Assembly (NCBI GenBank): GCA_018268735.1
Contig: JAFDWA010000015.1
Span: forward strand, 1-14,743
Origin: Actinomycetota bacterium
Lineage (GTDB): Bacteria; Actinomycetota; Acidimicrobiia; Acidimicrobiales; Microtrichaceae
Reading direction: 5' to 3'
Length of the DNA stretch: 14,743 nt
Positions 13,320 to 14,743 of the stretch are shown here, one piece after another. The position numbers were made by a program, and so were the translations under genes. How positions within the stretch are numbered: position 1 is the first letter of the stretch; every line of letters starts with the position of its first letter. The notes beneath the pieces are model-generated. The model saw nothing but the letters and a program-made list of their open reading frames with translations. It had not been told where the DNA came from and searched no databases.

Positions 13320-14132
13320 GTGTCCGTCGAGCCCGACTCCGCAGCGGTCGTCGGGCCGTCGCGCTGCAGCTGGGTCGACAACCACTGCCACCTCGACGGC
13401 GAAGCGGACCCGGCAGCGCTCGTCGAGGCAGCCCGTGACGCCGGAGTGATCGGACTCGTGACCGTCGGCACCGACGCGGAGCGCTCCGCGGCCTGCCTCG
13501 AGCTCGCCGACCGATTCGACGGCGTGTGGGCGACCGCCGGACTGCACCCCCACGACGCGACCCAGGGCCTCGACGCGCTGCGCTCGCTCGTCGAGGAGAC
13601 CCTGGCCGCCGACGGACACCGCCTCGTCGCGATCGGGGAGTGCGGCCTCGACCACCACTACGACCACTCGCCCCGTTCGGTGCAGCGAGACGTGTTCGCC
13701 GCCCAGGTGGAGCTCGCGAAGGAGGTCGGCCTCCCGCTGGTCATCCACACGCGTGAGGCGTGGGACGACACGTTCGCGATCCTCGACGACCACGGGATGC
13801 CGGAGCGGACCGTGTTCCACTGCTTCACCGGGGGGCCGGCCGAGGCGGAACGAGCCCTCGACATCGGCGCCATGCTGTCGATCTCGGGGATCGTCACGTT
13901 CCCGAGCGCGACCGATCTCCGCGAAGCGGTCGCCATCGTGCCGCTCGAGCGTCTGATGGTGGAGACCGACTCGCCGTACCTGGCGCCGGTCCCGCACCGA
14001 GGTCGTCGCAACCGGCCAGAGCTCGTGGTGCACGTCGGCGCCGAGGTCGCGGCGCTCCAGGGCAGATCCGTGGCGCACGTCGCGGAGGTCACGACCGCGA
14101 ACGCAGCCCGCTTCTACGGGATCACGGCATGA
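13320..14132 (+). CDS. tatD: TatD-family metal-dependent DNase
   Basis: 270 residues from GTG 13320, with GAAGG (13308-13312) seven bases upstream. TatD is a TIM-barrel hydrolase with two metals, acting as 3'-5' exonuclease or AP endonuclease and also implicated in D-aminoacyl processing in some lineages. The metal ligands are visible: His22 and His24 in VDNHCHLDG, Glu107 in AIGECGLDHHYD, His143 in VIHTREAWD, His167 in FHCFTGG and Asp217 in ETDSPYLAP. The C-terminal NAARFYGI is also typical. Length is normal (about 260). A 15-residue N-terminal extension precedes the first strand. The TGA overlaps the ATG of the next gene (ATGA), so the genes are coupled. Confidence 0.95.
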   Translation: MSVEPDSAAVVGPSRCSWVDNHCHLDGEADPAALVEAARDAGVIGLVTVGTDAERSAACLELADRFDGVWATAGLHPHDATQGLDALRSLVEETLAADGHRLVAIGECGLDHHYDHSPRSVQRDVFAAQVELAKEVGLPLVIHTREAWDDTFAILDDHGMPERTVFHCFTGGPAEAERALDIGAMLSISGIVTFPSATDLREAVAIVPLERLMVETDSPYLAPVPHRGRRNRPELVVHVGAEVAALQGRSVAHVAEVTTANAARFYGITA

Positions 14133-14575
14133 ACGGCGTGCCGCCGAGGATCCTGATCGCGATCGGGGTCAGCGTCGCTGCGGTCCTGGTGCTCGCCGGG
14201 GTGTGGATCGCCGGTCGCTCCTCGGATCGCACGTCGGCGCCGAGGACCTCCACCACCTCGACGAGGGTCGAGCAGGCAACCGTCGCCCCTGCGCCGATCT
14301 CGGTGCTGCCGGACTGGTACCGCAAGGGCTCGAGCCGCTACGAGGAGCGCCGACCGGTCACCACCGTGCCCGTCGGGGTGACCCCGACGTCGACGGTCCC
14401 GCCCACGACGGCGGCCACGACCACGACCTCACCTCGGGCATCGACGTCACCTCGGGCATCGATCTCACCTCGGGCATCGACGTCGCCAGGTGCCCGTCGG
14501 ACAGCGCCTCCGACGGTGACGACCGCCCCCGGGCGCACGGCGACGACCGTGGCGGGCGTCGGACGGAGCGGTTGA
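14129..14575 (+). CDS. Single-pass membrane protein with Thr/Pro/Ser-rich tail, in the rpfB slot
   Basis: 148 residues from ATG 14129, which overlaps the tatD stop as ATGA. Residues 7-29 form one membrane helix (RILIAIGVSVAAVLVLAGVW). The rest is predicted to be outside the cell. Residues 35-60 are Thr/Ser/Pro-rich, 60-76 (VLPDWYRKGSSRYEERR) is the only non-repetitive stretch, and 77-148 is low complexity with a hexapeptide repeat SPRAST/SPRASI/SPRAST (101-118). It has no Rpf lysozyme-like, G5, DUF348 or LysM domain, although mycobacteria and relatives encode RpfB at exactly this place between tatD and rsmA. It may be a degenerate or unrelated replacement, or a cell-wall-spanning stalk. No function is assigned. 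The next gene starts one base after its stop. Confidence 0.75.
   Translation: MNGVPPRILIAIGVSVAAVLVLAGVWIAGRSSDRTSAPRTSTTSTRVEQATVAPAPISVLPDWYRKGSSRYEERRPVTTVPVGVTPTSTVPPTTAATTTTSPRASTSPRASISPRASTSPGARRTAPPTVTTAPGRTATTVAGVGRSG
14429..14500 (+). repeat. 18-bp tandem repeat, three copies plus a degenerate fourth
   Basis: TCACCTCGGGCATCGACG repeats at 14429, 14447 and 14465; the middle copy ends in TC instead of CG. A decayed fourth unit runs from 14483. The repeat keeps frame and encodes SPRAS(T/I). Copy number may vary between strains. Confidence 0.85.
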
Positions 14576-14576
14576 G

Positions 14577-14743
14577 GTGCTGGGTCGGTCCGAGGTCCGC
14601 GACCTGCTCGATCGACACGGGATCGAGGCCCGGCGGTCCCTCGGGCAGAACTTCGTCGTGGACCCCAACACCGTGCGCCACATCGCGCGGCTCGCTGAGG
14701 TCGGTCCGGGCGACCGGGTCGTGGAGGTCGGCCCCGGACTCGG
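14577..14743 (+). CDS. rsmA: 16S rRNA dimethyladenosine transferase RsmA (KsgA), 3' end cut
   Basis: The first 55 codons are visible before the window ends. From GTG 14577 the protein reads MLGRSEVRDLLDRHGIEARR, then SLGQNFVVDPNTVRHIARLA and RVVEVGPGLG. GQNF(L/V)VDPN is the substrate/cofactor-side signature and VEVGPGLG is the S-adenosylmethionine-binding motif I of the KsgA/Dim1 family. The enzyme dimethylates two adjacent adenines (A1518, A1519) near the 3' end of 16S rRNA during 30S maturation. A GGAG (14565-14568) lies eight bases upstream, and the start is one base after the preceding stop, so it belongs to the same operon as tatD. In many actinobacteria ispE follows; that would be outside the window. 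Confidence 0.93.
   Translation, partial: MLGRSEVRDLLDRHGIEARRSLGQNFVVDPNTVRHIARLAEVGPGDRVVEVGPGL

Noticed and set aside
12081..14078. A 665-codon open frame on the minus strand antisense to the kinase and tatD genes
   Set aside because: It is the mirror frame of two clearly conserved genes in GC-rich DNA. Its translation is Arg/Asp/Glu/Val-rich with no recognisable motif, and it would run over both coding regions and the promoter.
14429..14500. Regular repeats as a CRISPR array
   Set aside because: The repeats are 18 bp, directly adjacent without spacers, and in frame within a coding region.

Overview
The window is GC-rich and densely packed with genes, with GC-rich third codon positions and frequent GTG starts. 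It looks like an actinobacterial chromosome, most plausibly of the Acidimicrobiia/Ilumatobacter kind. That placement is inference. It rests on a 29-residue bL37-like ribosomal protein (an actinobacterial family), on the order tatD - membrane protein - rsmA, which parallels the actinobacterial tatD-rpfB-rsmA block, and on several genes with a TANNNT box 6-9 bases before the start codon, as in leaderless actinobacterial mRNAs. No phage, IS, CRISPR or tRNA was seen. All visible genes look intact except the two cut by the window edges.

Layout. 1-777 (+) is the 3' part of a membrane-anchored extracytoplasmic protein. 778-987 holds a hairpin and a cluster of CAGATC-type sites in front of a FAS1 (fasciclin) lipoprotein (988-1569), which ends at a perfect 15-bp hairpin. 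A small membrane protein (about 1686-1958) follows. On the minus strand are an LpqC/PHB-depolymerase-like esterase lipoprotein (2015-3019), a class I photolyase (3080-4498) and, directly upstream of it, a tiny bL37 gene (4495-4584). The photolyase lacks any ATG/GTG/TTG at a sensible place and seems to start at a CTG overlapping the bL37 stop. Divergent from these is a histidine-rich membrane-anchored protein of unknown function (4686-5915).

5925-6962 (-) is a HhH-PHP (PolX-like) protein. It is divergent from ychF (7000-8088, +), with only 37 bases between the preferred starts; both appear to have leaderless promoters packed into that space. A DUF192 protein (8147-8482) and rsmI (8482-9327) follow ychF.

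On the minus strand, 9365-12084 holds a two-gene operon for the nickel-pincer nucleotide cofactor: a LarE-LarB fusion (10603-12084) translationally coupled to LarC (9365-10606). All three biosynthetic activities are present, but no LarA-type user enzyme lies in the window. Between larEB and the next plus-strand gene is a 60-bp-period tandem palindromic element (12114-12222).

12285-14743 (+) is a probable operon: a PfkB/adenosine-kinase-like sugar kinase, TatD nuclease, a low-complexity single-pass membrane protein where other actinobacteria carry rpfB, and the 5' end of rsmA (ksgA), cut by the window edge.

Themes: translation and ribosome maintenance (bL37, YchF, RsmI, RsmA), DNA repair or metabolism (photolyase, PHP, TatD), and a nickel cofactor module. 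Nothing in the window is clearly a new defence or mobile system. The items most worth checking are the larEB fusion, the bL37/CTG-photolyase overlap, the paired leaderless divergent promoters, the Rpf-slot protein and the uncharacterised histidine-rich protein.
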